DNA from: Spirochaetales bacterium
Lineage (GTDB): Bacteria; Spirochaetota; Spirochaetia; Sphaerochaetales; Sphaerochaetaceae
DNA length: 5,494 nt
Assembly (NCBI GenBank): GCA_022784805.1
Contig: JALFYG010000299.1
Coordinates: forward strand, 1 to 5,494
Direction: 5' to 3'
Position numbers and translations under genes: made by a program. This document shows, one piece after another, positions 5,127-5,494 of this stretch (its first letter is position 1; each line of letters opens with the position of its first letter). Under the pieces are notes generated by a model. That model was not told the origin of the DNA. It saw nothing but the letters and a program-made list of their open reading frames with translations, and made no database searches.

Positions 5127-5494
5127 ATGAACATTATCAAGAAAGCATATTGCAGAGTATTCCAATTCTGTTTTTGGGCTGTATATCCCATTCTTCCTTA
5201 CAGGGAGCCGGAGTTAGTCGAGAATGGTCTGGAGGGACTATCGTCAATCATTAAGAAAGAGAACAAACACCACCCTTTGGTTGTAACAGACCAAGGAGTG
5301 AAGAAAGTTGGTCTCTTAGACAAGGTCACATCCGCCCTGGATAAGGGAAACATCGTTTATTCCGTGTACTCTGATGTTGTTGCAAACCCAACTACACAGA
5401 ATGTCGAGGAAGCTCTCACTAAATATAAAGAAGAAGGCTGCGATGGAATCATTGCAGTGGGAGGTGGATCCTCCATCGACACTGCAAAAGCTTT
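5127..5494 (+). CDS. Iron-containing alcohol dehydrogenase, N-terminal part (runs off right edge)
   Basis: This is the first 122 residues of a group III (Fe-type) alcohol dehydrogenase, an NAD(P)H-dependent enzyme reducing aldehydes to alcohols in fermentation. The dinucleotide-binding signature GGGSSIDTAK (112-121) is clear, preceded by CDGIIAV (105-111). LVVTDQGVKKVGLLDKV (51-67) is the usual first strand and helix, and the VVANPTTQNVEEAL stretch (84-97) is also typical. Residues 1-28 precede the normal family start. They are hydrophobic with two Cys (YCRVFQFCFWAVYPILPYREP, residues 8-28 without a predicted cleavage site), forming an N-terminal extension. The metal-binding His/Asp residues lie beyond the window. 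The ATG at 5127 is the first start after an in-frame TAA at 5073-5075; no ATG, GTG or TTG codon lies between. No Shine-Dalgarno is visible. The gene has its own upstream AT-rich promoter region after the phosphomannomutase terminator. Confidence 0.9.
   Translation, partial: MNIIKKAYCRVFQFCFWAVYPILPYREPELVENGLEGLSSIIKKENKHHPLVVTDQGVKKVGLLDKVTSALDKGNIVYSVYSDVVANPTTQNVEEALTKYKEEGCDGIIAVGGGSSIDTAKA

Overview
This is a compact, gene-dense bacterial chromosome segment of moderate GC. It holds five protein genes plus the start of a sixth. The taxon cannot be fixed from sequence alone. A stand-alone RlmK-type methyltransferase with a long Arg/Asp/Ser tail, a NusG paralogue, a CpsG-type phosphomannomutase and an Fe-alcohol dehydrogenase with an N-terminal extension (...LPYREP...) suggest an anaerobic host-associated lineage, possibly a spirochaete of the Sphaerochaeta type or a Firmicutes relative. 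This is a low-confidence inference.

Layout. Bases 2-541 (+) encode the C-terminal half of an MFS transporter that enters from the left. Ten bases later, 552-1163 (+) encodes a NusG/LoaP-type specialised elongation factor. A hairpin at 1171-1197 separates it from the convergent gene at 1202-3052 (-). That gene encodes an RlmK-like rRNA methyltransferase domain (about 310 residues) fused to a disordered tail of about 306 residues rich in Arg, Asp, Ser and Tyr, with a 48-bp (16-residue) tandem repeat. An 84-bp divergent promoter region (3053-3136) leads into a + strand pair: an unrecognised 161-residue protein (3137-3622) and a phosphomannomutase (3619-4962). The two genes overlap by ATGA. A strong cUUCGg-tetraloop terminator ends that operon. 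An AT-rich 164-bp spacer with a perfect 12-bp palindrome then precedes the start of an iron-type alcohol dehydrogenase (5127 to the right edge, partial).

How the genes may work together. Phosphomannomutase makes mannose-1-phosphate for GDP-mannose and surface glycans, and NusG paralogues of the LoaP/RfaH kind commonly drive long glycan operons, but no direct link is visible here. The methyltransferase and the NusG paralogue both act on RNA or on the transcription/translation machinery, yet they are convergent and probably not co-regulated. I see no mobile element, CRISPR array, tRNA or rRNA. The most unusual object is the methyltransferase with its repeat-built, arginine-rich tail.
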